NCBI GenBank assembly: GCA_032716605.1
Contig: CM064512.1
Location: 31,301,827-31,365,826 of the forward strand
Direction: 5' to 3'
Length of the DNA stretch: 64,000 bases
DNA from: Paralithodes platypus
Taxonomy: Eukaryota; Arthropoda; Malacostraca; Decapoda; Lithodidae
In this document: in pieces, positions 42,335-53,111 of the stretch
Position numbering within the stretch: position 1 is the first letter of the stretch
How the letters are laid out: each line of letters begins with the position of its first letter
Made by a program: the position numbers and the translations under genes
The notes under the pieces: model-generated
Databases searched by the model: none
The model's input: the letters and a program-made list of their open reading frames with translations, nothing else
What the model was told of the DNA's origin: nothing

Positions 42335-44003
42335 TAGAACATAAGAACATAAGAACATAAGAAAATGGGAGTCTGCAGAAAGCCGATTGGCCCAAGCAAG
42401 GCAGATCCCTGTCCCACACAACCCCAGTTCAATTACAAAGCCCAATTATAGGCTCAACACTCTAATACCCTGAGGATCATCTCACCAAAACGGCTAGAGA
42501 TTAACGCAGGATTACGGGTGTATGCAGAGTGCTGATTGGCCGAACCCGGCAGATCCCCCTTCACACCCAACCCCTCTCGTCCATAAGCTTATCCAATTTT
42601 ATCTTAAAGCTCCCTACCGTTTTAGACCCCACTATAGCACTTGGTAGTCCATTCCACCCATCTACAACTCTGTTACCAAACCAATATTTGCCTATATCTT
42701 TTCTGAAACGAAATTTATCTAATTTGAAACCATTGGTACGAGTTCTTTCGCTATCACTGAGCTTTAGTACATTTGTCATGTCCCCTTTGTTAATCCCACT
42801 AACCCACTTGAACACCTCTATCATATCCCCTCTAACTCTACGTCTCTCTAACGAATGTAAACCTAATTTCTTCAACCTTTCTTCATACGAAAGATTTCTA
42901 ATATTATGGATCATTTTTGTCATTCTACGCTGTACTCTCTCCAATGAATCTATGTCCATTCTGTAATAAGGACACCAAAATTGGACAGCATAATCCATAT
43001 GGGGTCTCACTAATGACAAGTAAAGTTTTAAGATAACATCAGCAGTTCTGTTACTCACACTCCTAGAGATGAACCCGAGAATCCTGTTTGCCTTATTACG
43101 AACGCTTATACACTGTTTTCTAGGCTTCAAATCATTGCTAACAAACACACCTAGATCTTTCTCACAGTCTGAATTTTCTAATTCTAAATTAGCTAGTTTA
43201 TATTTAACATTTGTATGCATCTTCCCTATCTTTAATACCTTGCATTTGTCAATGTTAAACTTCATCTGCCAATTTACTGACCATTCATGTAAGGTATCTA
43301 GATCCCTTTGGAGGCACTCTATATCGCTATCTGAATCAATTGATCTCCCCATTTTAGTATCGTCTGCGAATTTACTTATCCTACTAGTTATACCTAAATC
43401 TAGGTCATTTATGTATATAAGAAACAACAGGGGACCTAATACCGATCCCTGGGGGACACCACTTTTAACTGCTCCCCACTCTGACTTGGTACCATTTATG
43501 CTGACTCTCTGTTTCCTACCAATTAGCCATGACCTAATCCATCCCAACAACGATCCTCCTATTCCATGTGCCTCAACCTTTCTCATCAATCTCTCATGAG
43601 GGACTCTGTCGAAAGCTTTACTGAAATCTAAATAAATAATATCATATGACTTGTCACTATCTACTGCTTCATATACCTCTGAGAAAAAGCTAAGCAAATT
43701 AGTAAGGCAAGAAAGTCCCTGAGTGAATCCATGCTGAGAAGAATTTATTAAGTTAAATTTGTCTAAGTGGCTTCTAATTTTCCTAGCAATAATAGACTCT
43801 AGCAACTTTCCTATGATTGATGTGAGACTAATGGGACGGTAATTGGATGCTATCGATTTATCACCTTTTTTGAAGATCGGAACTACATTTGCAAGCTTCC
43901 AAGCTTCTGGAACTAAACCTGTTTCTAAAGATTTGTTAAATAAAAATGCTAATGGGCTACTTAACTCATCTCTGCATTCTTTTAATACTCTAGCATATAC
44001 CTC
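42335..44003 (-). mobile_element. CR1-like LINE, 5'-truncated
   Basis: Minus-strand element: partial RT ORF, ~225-base 3' UTR and a TTATGTTCT tandem tail at its 3' end (42335-42362 on plus). The 5' end adjoins an RTE fragment in the same orientation at 44003/44004. It is the best-preserved LINE frame in the window. Confidence 0.88.
42561..43999 (-). CDS. CR1-like LINE reverse transcriptase, open but 5'-truncated
   Basis: About 480 codons without a stop. The frame extends upstream of the first Met at 43805 to the truncation point. Motifs in order on the minus strand: LVPEAWKLANVVPIFKKGDK and NYRPISLTS (fingers), SQHGF, YLDFSKAFDRVPHERL with the first catalytic Asp, SGVPQGSVLGPLLFLIYIND, KFADDTK with the catalytic Asp pair, then the thumb LGVFVSNDLKPRKQC and the CR1 C-terminal LERRRVRGDMIEVFK and WNGLPSAIV blocks. 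The N-terminal endonuclease and ORF1 are missing. RT would copy its own RNA at nicked DNA. It cannot be autonomous without the endonuclease, but the open frame points to a young insertion. The clade (CR1 or a close relative) is inferred from the C-terminus. Confidence 0.9.
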
Positions 44004-44330
44004 GAGTCAGTCGACGCCCCTCCTCCCAACCAGCACCGCCTTCATCCATATACTTCCTCACTCCATCCTTCCACCTCTCCCTCTCTGTCCTTCCACCTCG
44101 CTCTCGTACACCCTCTTAGTCATTCTCTCGCTTTCCATACGTTCCATATGGCCGAACCATCTCAAGTTGTTCCTCTTCACACTTTCCAGCACATCTACCT
44201 CCACACCACACCACCTTCTTATTTCCTCATTTGCCTGTCTATCCCTCCATGTAACTCCGCACGCACTTCTCAAGTAACTCATTTCCACCGGTCTCACTCT
44301 TGGTCTGAGTCTCTTCCCGAACGTATGTTA
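44004..44330 (-). pseudogene. RTE-like LINE C-terminal fragment
   Basis: On the minus strand it matches 48900-49225 closely: VEMNYLRSACGVTWRDRQ-type, RWCGVEVDVLESVKRNNLRW, FGHMERMESERMTKRVYESE and VEGQRGRGG. Both ends are abrupt. It stops about 65 bases before the normal 3' end, at the junction with CR1, and begins at the equivalent of 48890. One frameshift after GQRGRG. Confidence 0.85.
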
Positions 44331-45143
44331 CTGTTTAATCGACCACAATACACGAAAATGTTGGTGTTTATTGCCTGGTGTAATAACTAGTAATGATGTT
44401 AGATTGAAGTATGTAGCATCCATCACGAAATAAACTGATAAAATGGTAGCAAACCAGTTCAAAATCAGGAGGTACCGGTATACATTTATTTGATATAAAT
44501 CCGGGCACACAGATCACAGATCCAACACTCGATATAAATCCTGGGGTCGTCAACTTTTCACCTTTTCTCTTGGTTGTTTCGCTTTTCACAGAGACCTTTT
44601 AAGCCGAGGCTGTCGTTGGCATTTTGGCGTGTGTGGGAGGATTATTTGTGTTGTGCAAATAATACTAGCGGTACACTGAGCAATGTGCCAGAGTATAATA
44701 GTAAACATTGCCATTAGCATTACTGATACATAATCTGAATAGTAAATATATTATTATGTTTCAATACAATGAGGTTCATTACAGAGCACATTTTATAATA
44801 TCATGTTTGTATCGAAATGTTTGACAAACGGCTGAACCAGTGTTCGAATTGTTAGCAACATTATGCTTGCACAATTATTATGAATTTAAGTTTTGCTCGA
44901 GCGTTATTTATTGAACACAAACCATTTACAGTTTACAATAATAATAATACATACTGGCAGTTAAGTACTACTAGCTCAATCTGATTAACTTGACGACAAT
45001 AATATTGGCGTAAGATATGTTACTATAGGTTCTGTTTGTAGATACTAAATCACAACTACAACATATGTAAAATAAATCGACTGTAGATTCTTTATAACGC
45101 AGCTGTTTCTGTATAATTCTTTGTATTTACAGATTTATGTATT

Positions 45144-45144
<1 letters not shown>
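44331..45144. other. unassigned, includes dispersed repeat at 44380-44640
   Basis: See the related block at 41327-41590. The remainder is AT-rich with nothing recognised. Confidence 0.45.
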
Positions 45145-45205
<61 letters not shown>

Positions 45206-45207
45206 CA

Positions 45208-45250
<43 letters not shown>
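45145..45250. repeat. (AT)n microsatellite
   Basis: Two long AT runs separated by ATACAGTATA. Confidence 0.95.
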
Positions 45251-45252
<2 letters not shown>

Positions 45253-45300
45253 GTATATCTCTCAAATACACATGAGCCACTAAATGTTTATACTCTCAGT

Positions 45301-45416
45301 GGGGTTCGAACCGTCGACTGTCAGGACGGTGGCCGACTCTTTAACTTAGACTGCCGTGGTGGAGTTGGTTAAAGTGTCGGCTGTCATCCTGACGGTCGAT
45401 GGTTCGAACCACACTA
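45301..45416. repeat. inverted pair of tRNA-Asp-like sequences
   Basis: Plus strand 45355-45413: A-box-like TGGTGGAGTTGGTTAAAG, anticodon-loop-like CTGTCAT (GTC, Asp) and B box GGTTCGAACC. Minus strand 45301-45350: a second, diverged copy with GTCGGCC..., CAGTCGACGGTTCGAACC. The two lie back to back between AT microsatellites. Stems are imperfect, so SINE heads are more likely than genes. Confidence 0.55.
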
Positions 45417-45419
45417 GGG

Positions 45420-45482
45420 TATAAATACTGTATATATACAGTATATATATAAATATATATATAAATATATATATATATATAT
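45420..45482. repeat. (AT)-rich microsatellite, LTR target
   Basis: AT-rich repeats directly left of the LTR. The same kind of sequence resumes right of it at 47149, consistent with insertion into an AT tract. Confidence 0.8.
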
Positions 45483-47148
45483 TGTTACGACCGGGACTAC
45501 GAATAAAACAAGGGCACTTAATGATTGGACTAGTAATAGGGCACTGTGCAACAACGGTACGCTAGATCCAAACCCTCGAACTTATACGCCGGCGAACAAA
45601 ACACCTATACCCTCCAGAGTTAATCTGCGATAGCGGGGTATCCTTAACTGGGCATAAATGTACTCTACTTCAGGCTAACCCACACTGGTATAGCCTGATA
45701 ACAAACAAGATGCAAGTTACGTTAAAATGCATAAAAAAAAAGGAATCTATGGAAAGATCAAAATCACTGCAAGATTTAATACAATAAAAAGATGCTTCAA
45801 TACAGTTACTCTAAACAACAATAAACTCTTCACTCCTATCTGAAAGAAAGTGAAGTATAGTCCTACAGCATAGACCTGGAAACTTCTGAAGAAAGTCTGA
45901 TGCTCATAAGATGCTCATACTGATTTAGAACTATATAAAGGCAGGAGGCAGGACACCACACGTGTAAATCGAATACACTAAAAGATAGGACATATAATGT
46001 TAACTGACACGAGAATACTATAAATGCGCAACGGTAGCAATGCTCGACACTAAAAGAAGTACTTCCTCATCAACGAAACAGTCTGCTATGGTTGTGCGGC
46101 TCAACAACAACCTAGACTAATAAATGCTGTGAATAATAATGCGTACATATCAAAGAGCTTATATTAAATACTAACAAGTGTCTACTCGATTAATAATGTC
46201 TAGCTGGGATACTCTAGGTAAGGAACTGGGGTTGAGCAAGACAGGCTCGTAGCCTAGCGATGTCCTTAAGACTGCATCCTTTAAGTTACGTTAATTGACA
46301 AGGGGGCTCTCTCGATAGATCCAGATCACAAGTATCTGGTTACACAATGCTGCACTCGCAAAGGACGCAACCGAAAAGACAACCCAGGCCACCACAGGAC
46401 CAGTCGAAGTCGTGTAGGTATAAGCAAACCGTACACACATCGGAGACAACGACTACAGTAACCTTATCCCAGTCTAGCATTAAATAAAAGAGCAGAAACA
46501 CTAAATCAATAATGGAGACACACAAAGTTCTTAACCTATACTAACTAAGAACCCTCAAACCTATTCTAAGTACATGTAAATATCTCTGAGGACGGCGCAT
46601 GCAATACAATGGGCCGGATATGAAAACCGTATGCAGAACCCAAGGGTAGTGTTGTCCAGTTAATAAAGGTTAGAGTATGGAAAGAGAGAATCGAGTGAGA
46701 GAAACAGTGATAAAGGTGGTGATCGGGGGAGAGTATGCAGAGGGATGTTAGAAGCACGCGCGCCAAGCCTGTCCTGACGAGGACAGCTCCTGGGGACCCT
46801 CATGGAGGAGGTAAGTTACACAGGAGCCCGCAAAGGCGCGATGGTCAGCCAATCACGGGCCGATACGTCACAAGACAGCAGGCGCCACAGGACACAGCCA
46901 GACCCCCACTACCTCCTCGCTCTGAAAGTCTTTCTCATTCCCACGCTGTTACTATTATCACTACTGTTGATATAAAATAGAACCCGTTGTCACAGACGAA
47001 AACAAAGACCACCACTGGACTGTCTGTGACAATGCAATTACTAGGAAAGAAAGAACAACATTCTCTGATAACTATAGCCCATTTCGATGTCCCTGGCGAG
47101 CGCTAGTGGCTAACGACAGGTGATTCTGCCAACGCTGGTAGACGTCAC
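45483..47148 (-). mobile_element. solo LTR, gypsy-type, related to the LTR at 60249-62045
   Basis: It begins TGTTACGACCGGGACTACGA on the plus strand and ends GACGTCACA. It aligns with 60249-62045 through AACAAGGGCACTTAATGA, CAACAACGGTACGCTA, CCTCCAGAGTTAATCT, GAGAGAAACAGT and GTCACAGAC...GTCTGTGAC (a hairpin at 46989-47034). No coding sequence or second LTR is adjacent, so it is a solo LTR left by recombination. Orientation follows the copy at 60 kb. Confidence 0.75.
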
Positions 47149-47260
47149 AATATATATATATATAAATATATATAGGCCGGCAAACAATTTTCCCCACAAA
47201 AACTCGGCAATCTGACTAAATATGAGCAGTTTCAGGTAACAAAGTATAGTCTTACTTTAA

Positions 47261-47320
<60 letters not shown>

Positions 47321-47591
47321 ATATATATTCTGCCACGTAAGAGAGTGGCCGTGACTCGCCATTCATGTGGGGAAAGATTAGACTCACATGGGCTGGTTTT
47401 CAGGCAAATATATATCATCAAACTTATTCTGCAAACAGCATGGGCGTATTATAAGTGATTTTCGGCGACTTTGCTGAAGATCCAATGACCTTAGTAATTA
47501 CAAACATGAATCTTAAGCCCATTGTTTGCATGTTCTGACGGACAGAAATTATAATGATTGATTACATCAATTCAGGTAGTTTTAAAATAAG

Positions 47592-47644
<53 letters not shown>

Positions 47645-47774
47645 ACTGTATAAACAGAGCGGTCGCGAAACATTTCCCCATAGAGAATTCCTGTGTATTT
47701 GCAAGAGAGAGCTGAAGAATATATTTGTATTTATTTCACTCCAACAACAAGCACCTCCCAAAGAAATTTATGAA
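47149..47774. repeat. (AT)n microsatellites with unassigned spacer
   Basis: AT runs at about 47150-47175, 47262-47330 and 47597-47641. The spacer (47331-47590) shows no gene. Confidence 0.8.
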
Positions 47775-48240
47775 AGCTAGAATGTGAAATTGGGGAAAGC
47801 ACCAGGAACAGGTGGAGTGTGTGGGGAAATGTTGAGGTATGGTGGTGAGATAGTGATTGAATGGGTATGGAAAATGTGCAAACTAGCATGGGAGAAGGGG
47901 AGTGTACCTGATGACTGGAAGACTGGCATAATAGTTCCCCTATATAGGGCAAAGGGGAAAGAGGAGTGTGTGGTAACCACCGAGGAATATGTCTTCTAAG
48001 CGTAGTAGGGAAGGTGTACAGTAGGGTAGTGATTGAGAGAGTGAGAGTGAGAACGGAGAAATGGATAGGTGACGAGCAGGGAGGTTTTAGGAAGGGAAGA
48101 GGATGTGTAGATCAGATTTTTACCCTGAATTGTGTTGTGGAGAAATATCTGGAGAAGAAACAAAAGGTGTATGTTGCCTTTATGGACTTGGAGAAGGCCA
48201 TGACAGAGTGGATAGAGAAGGTTTGTGGAAAGTACTTAGA
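47775..48240 (+). pseudogene. RTE-like LINE RT, N-terminal half (two frames)
   Basis: Frame 1 (47784-47990): KAPGTGGVCGEML, a diverged K-A-P-G-x-D-x-I motif, then WKTGIIVPLYRAKGKEE. A shift near 47970 leads into CGNHRGICLLSVVGKVYSRV (motif 2) and GGFRKGRGCVDQI, then YVAFMDLEKA, which carries the first catalytic Asp. A one-base deletion after LEKA shifts the frame into the next segment. Same ORF as the following entry. Confidence 0.82.
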
Positions 48241-49290
48241 ATGTACGGAGTAGATGGCAAGTTACTGAAAGCAGTGAAGAGCATGTATGAGGGTGCAAAG
48301 GTGGCAGTACGTGTGGAGAGTGAGCAGAGCGAGTTCTTTGACCTGAATATTGGTTTGAAACAGGGGTGTGTGATGTCCCCGTGGTTGTTTACTGTATATA
48401 TGGATGGAGTCCTGAAAGAAATACTATCAAGAGCAGTGGATGTTGGTGTATCGCTGAAAAGGGAGGTAATTGAGTGGAAGCTACCTATACTGCTGTTTGT
48501 GGATGATACAGTTCTGATGAGTGATATTGAATGGGAGTTGCAGGGTCTGGTAAATGAGTTTGGAACAGTGTGCGAAAAACGGAATTTGAAGGTAAATGCG
48601 GGGAAGAGCAAGGTTATGGTCTTCGAAAGGGATGAAGTCACAGAGTGTGAGGTGAAGCTGAACGATCAGGCTATGGAGATCGTCAACTCTTTTAAGTATC
48701 TGGGCAGTGTGTTGAGTAAAGATGGGAATATGGATGAAGAAGTGCGGGAGAGGGTACAACAGGGAAAAAGGGATGTAGGAACGTTGAAAGCAGTAACAAG
48801 AAATAAGGTGGTCAGTATGGAAGTGAAGAAGTCCTTGCATGACAGTGTGGTAATCCCGACACTGACTTACGGAAGTGAAGCATGGACGTTGGTTGAGAGA
48901 CTCAGACCAAGAGTGAGAGCAGTGGAAATAAATTACTTAAGAAGTGCATGCGGAGTTACATGGAGGGATAGACAGACTAATGAAGAAGTAAGAAGGAGGT
49001 GTGGTGTGGAGGTAGATATGCTGGAAAGTGTGAAAAGGAACAACTTGAGATGGTTCGGTCATATGGAACGTATGGAAAGCGAGAGAATGACTAAGAGGGT
49101 GTACGAGAGCGAGGTGGAGGGACAGAGAGGGAGAGGTAGACCGAAAGAGAGGTGGAAGGATGGAGTGAGGAAGTATATGAACGAAGGCGGTGCTGGCTGG
49201 GGGGAGGGGTGTCGACTGACTGGGGACAGAGGTGCATGGGGGCGGTTCGTTCGTGGCCACCCCTTCGGGGATCACGGCGTCAGTCAATAG
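48195..49290 (+). pseudogene. RTE-like LINE RT, palm to C-terminus
   Basis: Similarity starts at about RVDREGLWKVLRMYGV. Then IGLKQGCVMSPWLFTVYMDG (motif around the QG..SP..F signature), LLFVDDTVLMSD with the catalytic Asp pair intact, VNAGKSKVMVF, FKYLGSVLSKDG and a long C-terminus (YGSEAWTL, NYLRSACGVTWRDR, RWFGHMERME, GRPKERWKDG) typical of RTE-group elements. The frame is open for about 365 codons. The apparent start at 48103 is only where this frame opens. Fragments of the same family are at 17944 and 44004, both minus strand. Confidence 0.85.
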
Positions 49291-49300
49291 ATAGATAGAT

Positions 49301-49551
49301 AGTATGTGATGCACCGGGATTCGAACTTGGGTTACCACATACAGATTCAGATAATATATATAGAAATGCAGATCCAATATTTAGGAATACCCTATGGGCA
49401 ATACACAGGAATTCCCTATGGGGAAATTTTTCGCGACCGCTCTATATATATACAGTATACTGTATATATGCAGTGTACGCGGAATGTAGAGAGCTGCCCC
49501 GCCACGCCGGCAGCAATATCGACCCTTCAGCTGTCAGCACCAGAACATTCA
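49301..49551. other. SINE-like B-box fragment and AT tract
   Basis: The minus strand has an AAGTTCGAATCCCGGTGCAT phrase, a pol III B-box-like fragment (49312-49332). A short AT/ACTGTATAT stretch follows at 49440-49470. Confidence 0.4.
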
Positions 49552-49555
49552 TTAA

Positions 49556-50035
49556 CACCTTACGAGCGGCCTATGCGGTTTATTTATGTGTACCGCACAG
49601 CGGGGTGTTTTTAGCCAAAATAGGGCTGTTTACGTGATCATTTTCATGCCTAAATAAGACCCAGAACGTAAAACAAGTACCTATCCCTGAAAGGGCATAA
49701 ACAGAGCTTTCGAATGACACCATAACGATCCTTGTATGATGGATAGTTTTCTTGCAATAACCGTGCAACGCGAGTGCAAAAAGCAGGTAATTCGGTACTT
49801 TCAGTACATAATTGAGTATGTAGCGAGTGAGAGAGGGAGGAGGGAGCTGAGATTTGTGTCAGTAGGTTCGCCGCGGTGGTCTGGAGCAGTCATACGCTCG
49901 CTAGTCTCCTGCCACCACTTGTCTCTCTCTCTCAGCCACATTACGTGCTGAAATTGCCACTCGAGTTATGTCGAGCGCCGCCACATAGTCCAGCTTTATT
50001 TAACTCGACTTATGTTGCTCGCCGCTAAATAAGGG
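49556..50035 (-). mobile_element. P-family MITE copy B (480 bp), TTAA-flanked
   Basis: TTAA at 49552-49555 and 50036-50039. Same length as copy A and, by eye, only scattered base differences from it. Ends CACCTTACGAGCGGC and GCCGCTAAATAAGGG. Confidence 0.9.
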
Positions 50036-50039
50036 TTAA

Positions 50040-50504
50040 TAAATGGGTAGAAATGAAACTTTCGTGATTTTTTCGTACTTTAATATTTTGTCATGAATCC
50101 CTTGGCATCAACCAGGGATGGAATTTGACAGGTTTTTGAAGTATTCTTGGGATATGTTTTTACACCAAATGTTTGTTAATGGCAGCTTTAGACCTCCCTG
50201 TATGACACATAATTTCACTTGTGGGCAGTTTTTCAACTGCCTAGGCACTATTCTTGTTCGTTTTACCCATCAGAAAAATTCATAGGATGAGTGGAAGCTC
50301 TAAATAAGGCACAATATGAAATAACAGGGGGCAATGACTCGGAGCGCTCGACAAAAACGCCTTTCTCTCCCGTGTCTGTGTGCGTACTGGTCACTGTGAC
50401 TCCCCTCAGAGCAGGAGCCTAGGGCTGCCTGAGTTGCCAGATGTCTCCAGAAATTAGCTACCACCCTCTGTATGGGAGAAACACGAATAGTTGATAGCTG
50501 ATAT
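50040..50504. other. no gene recognised
   Basis: Unassigned sequence between two P copies. Confidence 0.4.
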
Positions 50505-50508
50505 TTAA

Positions 50509-50976
50509 CCCTTCTTTGGCGGCACCCGGCTATAGTCGGACAAGAGAACCCCAACCTAAAGAGCGGGGCTATTGTTGCATGCAATTTTGAGATTACGTGC
50601 TCTGAGAGAGAGCTGAGCGGTGGGAGGAGCGTAGGTCAGGCTCTGACCGTTCGCCACGGTCCTCGCGGGCCTACTGACGTTTACTCCACACACATCCACC
50701 CCCTCCCTCACTACACAGGGTATTATGTCAAGAAATTACCGTATTTTAGGGATTTTTCCTTCGTGTTGCACGATCGTTGCAAGAGAACCCATGATCGTAG
50801 AAGGATGGTTCTGGTGTCATTGGAAAGCTCAATTATCGCCCTTTCAGGGATACATAATTGTATTACGCTCTGACTCTTGTTTATGCATGAAAAAGAACAC
50901 GAAAACAAGGCCATTTAGGGTAAAACTCCACGGTTGGCGGGTAGTAGAAATTCCTTACGGGCCCGCTCGTAAGACG
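50509..50976 (+). mobile_element. P-family MITE copy F (468 bp), TTAA-flanked
   Basis: TTAA at 50505-50508 and 50977-50980. Ends CCCTTCTTTGGCGGC and GCCCGCTCGTAAGACG. The interior matches copies D and E over the CTGAGAGAGAGCTGAGCGG, AAATTACCGTATTTTAGGG, GCACGATCGTTGCAAG and TTGTATTACGCTCTGACTC blocks. Confidence 0.85.
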
Positions 50977-51029
50977 TTAATCATATTTTCATACAAAAAG
51001 GGGCGCTCGGCTCTCAATTTTCCGCATAC

Positions 51030-51078
51030 ACTGTATATATACTGTATATATATATATATATGTATATATAATTATATA

Positions 51079-51130
<52 letters not shown>

Positions 51131-51155
51131 AATTATATATATATATATATAAACA
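51030..51155. repeat. (AT)n microsatellite with TGTATA interruptions
   Basis: Long AT tracts, interspersed with ATACTGTATATA palindromic phrases. Confidence 0.95.
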
Positions 51156-51159
51156 ATAG

Positions 51160-51440
51160 TTTTCAGATCTAGGTATCAAGAGTATCAGTGATAAGAAGCA
51201 TACTAACCGGCTTGAAAGGTTTGGACATGTGGAGAGAATGGATGAACTAAGTTGGGTGAAAAATTGCTATGAAAAAAAGTTCATGAACTAGGAGGGTGTT
51301 CAACCAAGGGGAAGACCAGGAAAGATTTGGGATCAAACCTTGCGGTCTGATCTTGATTCGAATAACATGACAAGTGAAACAGCTCTCAACAGGGCTGCCT
51401 GGAACGCGGACATTAGGATGTGAGACCGGAACCGTACTTC
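51160..51440 (+). pseudogene. RTE-like LINE C-terminal fragment, second lineage
   Basis: The plus-strand translation shows NRLERFGHVERMDELSWVKN, then a stop, then GVQPRGRPGKIWDQTL and SETALNRAAWNADIR, the standard C-terminal pattern of RTE-type RTs (RLxWFGHVxRM ... GRPxxxW ... ARxxxxWR). It is clearly distinct from the family at 47.8 kb. At least one stop. 5' truncated inside or beside the AT tract. Confidence 0.72.
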
Positions 51441-51858
51441 GTGTGGAGCACTCGGTCTTTAACCCTTCCTCCCCGGGCTGTCTTACCAAATGACGGTCGC
51501 CCCTACCCGGGCGATATGGCTGAAAAACGTCTAGGCCTAGGCTACCGTATTTATGTTTATTTTCACTGCTAGAACTTTCCCACTCATCTATAATTGTAGT
51601 GCGGTTTTCAATCTGTATTTTGGCATTGAGTAGAGCTCTGTAAGTTAACTGGTTCAGTTGTAATGACGATTTCAGTGGAACCAATATTGCAGAGATGTTG
51701 CCAATATGGGGGCTTTTTAGACACTAATTTCATCATGACGTCAGAACAATAACATTTAGGAGTCTTCTCCTTCTTGTTTTCGGAGGTGCGGTGACGAACG
51801 CTTGGGTTTGTTGACATAAGTCGTACGCACGACGTTCGGACCAAGCTTAATTAGGCTA
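51441..51858. other. no gene recognised
   Basis: Unassigned. Confidence 0.4.
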
Positions 51859-51862
51859 TTAA

Positions 51863-52343
51863 CCCCTATATGTCGGCACGCAACATAAGTCGAGTATAAT
51901 AAATCTGGGCTATCTGGCGGCGCGCGACATAGGTCGTGTGGCAATTTCAGCACGTAATGTTGCTGAGAGAGAGAGAGACAAGTGGTGGCAGGAGAGTAGC
52001 GAGCGTATGACTGCTCCAGACTACCGCGGCGAATCTACTGACACGAATCCCACCTCCTCCCTCCCTCTCTCACTCGCTACATACTGAATTGTATGGGGAA
52101 AGTACCGAATTACATGCTTTTTGCACTCGTGTTGCGCGGTTGTTGCAAGAAAACTAGCCGTCATAAAAGGATCGTTATGGTGTCATTGGAAAGCTCTGTT
52201 TATGCCCTTTCAGGGATAGATACTTGTTTTACGCTCTGGGTCTTATTTAGGCATGACAATGATCACGTAAACAGCCCTATTTTGGCTAAAAACACCCCGC
52301 TGGGCGGTACATATAAATAAACCGCTAGCCCGCTAATAAGGTG
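51863..52343 (+). mobile_element. P-family MITE copy C (481 bp), TTAA-flanked
   Basis: TTAA at 51859-51862 and 52344-52347. It is the reverse complement of copies A and B (shared GAAAGTACCGAATTACATGC, AGGATCGTTATGGTGTCATT, CATTGGAAAGCTCTGTTTAT). Left end CCCCTATATGTCGGC, right end GCCCGCTAATAAGGTG. Confidence 0.88.
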
Positions 52344-52347
52344 TTAA

Positions 52348-52896
52348 GCTCATGCCTTAGATAAGGCATACCGGGTAGCAGCCCTTCTTTCGTGCTGTCC
52401 TTACCTAAAGCAGACCGGGTAGGAAGGGTTAAAGTAAAGTATATACATGTATGTTCAGGAGTAAATATACGTGTCCATATAGTTGATATTGGGAGGATTG
52501 TATGAAAGAAGGTGTGTGATTGTAGGTCCCATTTCACTATAGCAAACTTATACTGATAAATTTGTTAAGAACATACAAGAAGAATTATGTTTTATTCTAT
52601 ATTGTGTGCAAATATCGAGTTAAGTTAGCATGATAACAAGTACCTCCTGACTCTATCCATAGGGGGATCTTTGGAGACACTAGCTGCATTATTTTTCTCA
52701 GCTCAATATAATCTCAGAAAGTATAATTTATCCAATTACTTCAGACATAGGTGTCATGGTTCTCCTTTAGGTTTAATTATTTTAGAGTTTTCATATACTA
52801 AGATCAAAAGGTGAGCCACCCATGACACTAAATTGCTGTGCATCCTATTCAAGTAATATATTTCTATCACGATTCAGAGAGTTGTGCCCAGATTGT
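52348..52896. other. no gene recognised
   Basis: Unassigned AT-rich. Confidence 0.4.
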
Positions 52897-52900
52897 TTAA

Positions 52901-53107
52901 CCCCTTCTTTACCGGTGATGTACTTTTCCTTATATTCTGACAACTATTAGCCCACTTTGTTCAGGTTAGGAAGGATATCTACCCATTAAAAGGCCACATA
53001 CTATCTCAATTAACCCTTTTAGCTACCATATATTCTTCCTAAGATTCATAAAATCGTCTAAATGAAGCTGAAATCAAATAATATAGACATTGCCGGTACA
53101 GAAGGGG
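52901..53107 (+). mobile_element. T-family MITE, 207 bp, TTAA-flanked
   Basis: TTAA at 52897-52900 and 53108-53111. Ends CCCCTTCTTTACCGGTGATG and CATTGCCGGTACAGAAGGGG are inverted with few mismatches. Internal TTAGGAAGGATATCT and ATATTCTTCCTAAG pair. Confidence 0.85.
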
Positions 53108-53111
53108 TTAA

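Larger units (their letters stand above)
47775..49300 (+). mobile_element. RTE-like LINE, 5'-truncated, with GATA-type 3' tail
   Basis: Begins inside the RT fingers and ends with CAGTCAATAGATAGATAGATAG, a short tandem tail of the kind RTE-type LINEs use instead of poly(A). Two frameshifts split the ORF. Confidence 0.85.

Noticed and set aside
48180..48840. Minus-strand ORFs opposite the RTE RT
   Set aside because: Antisense shadows of a coding frame with purine-rich bias.
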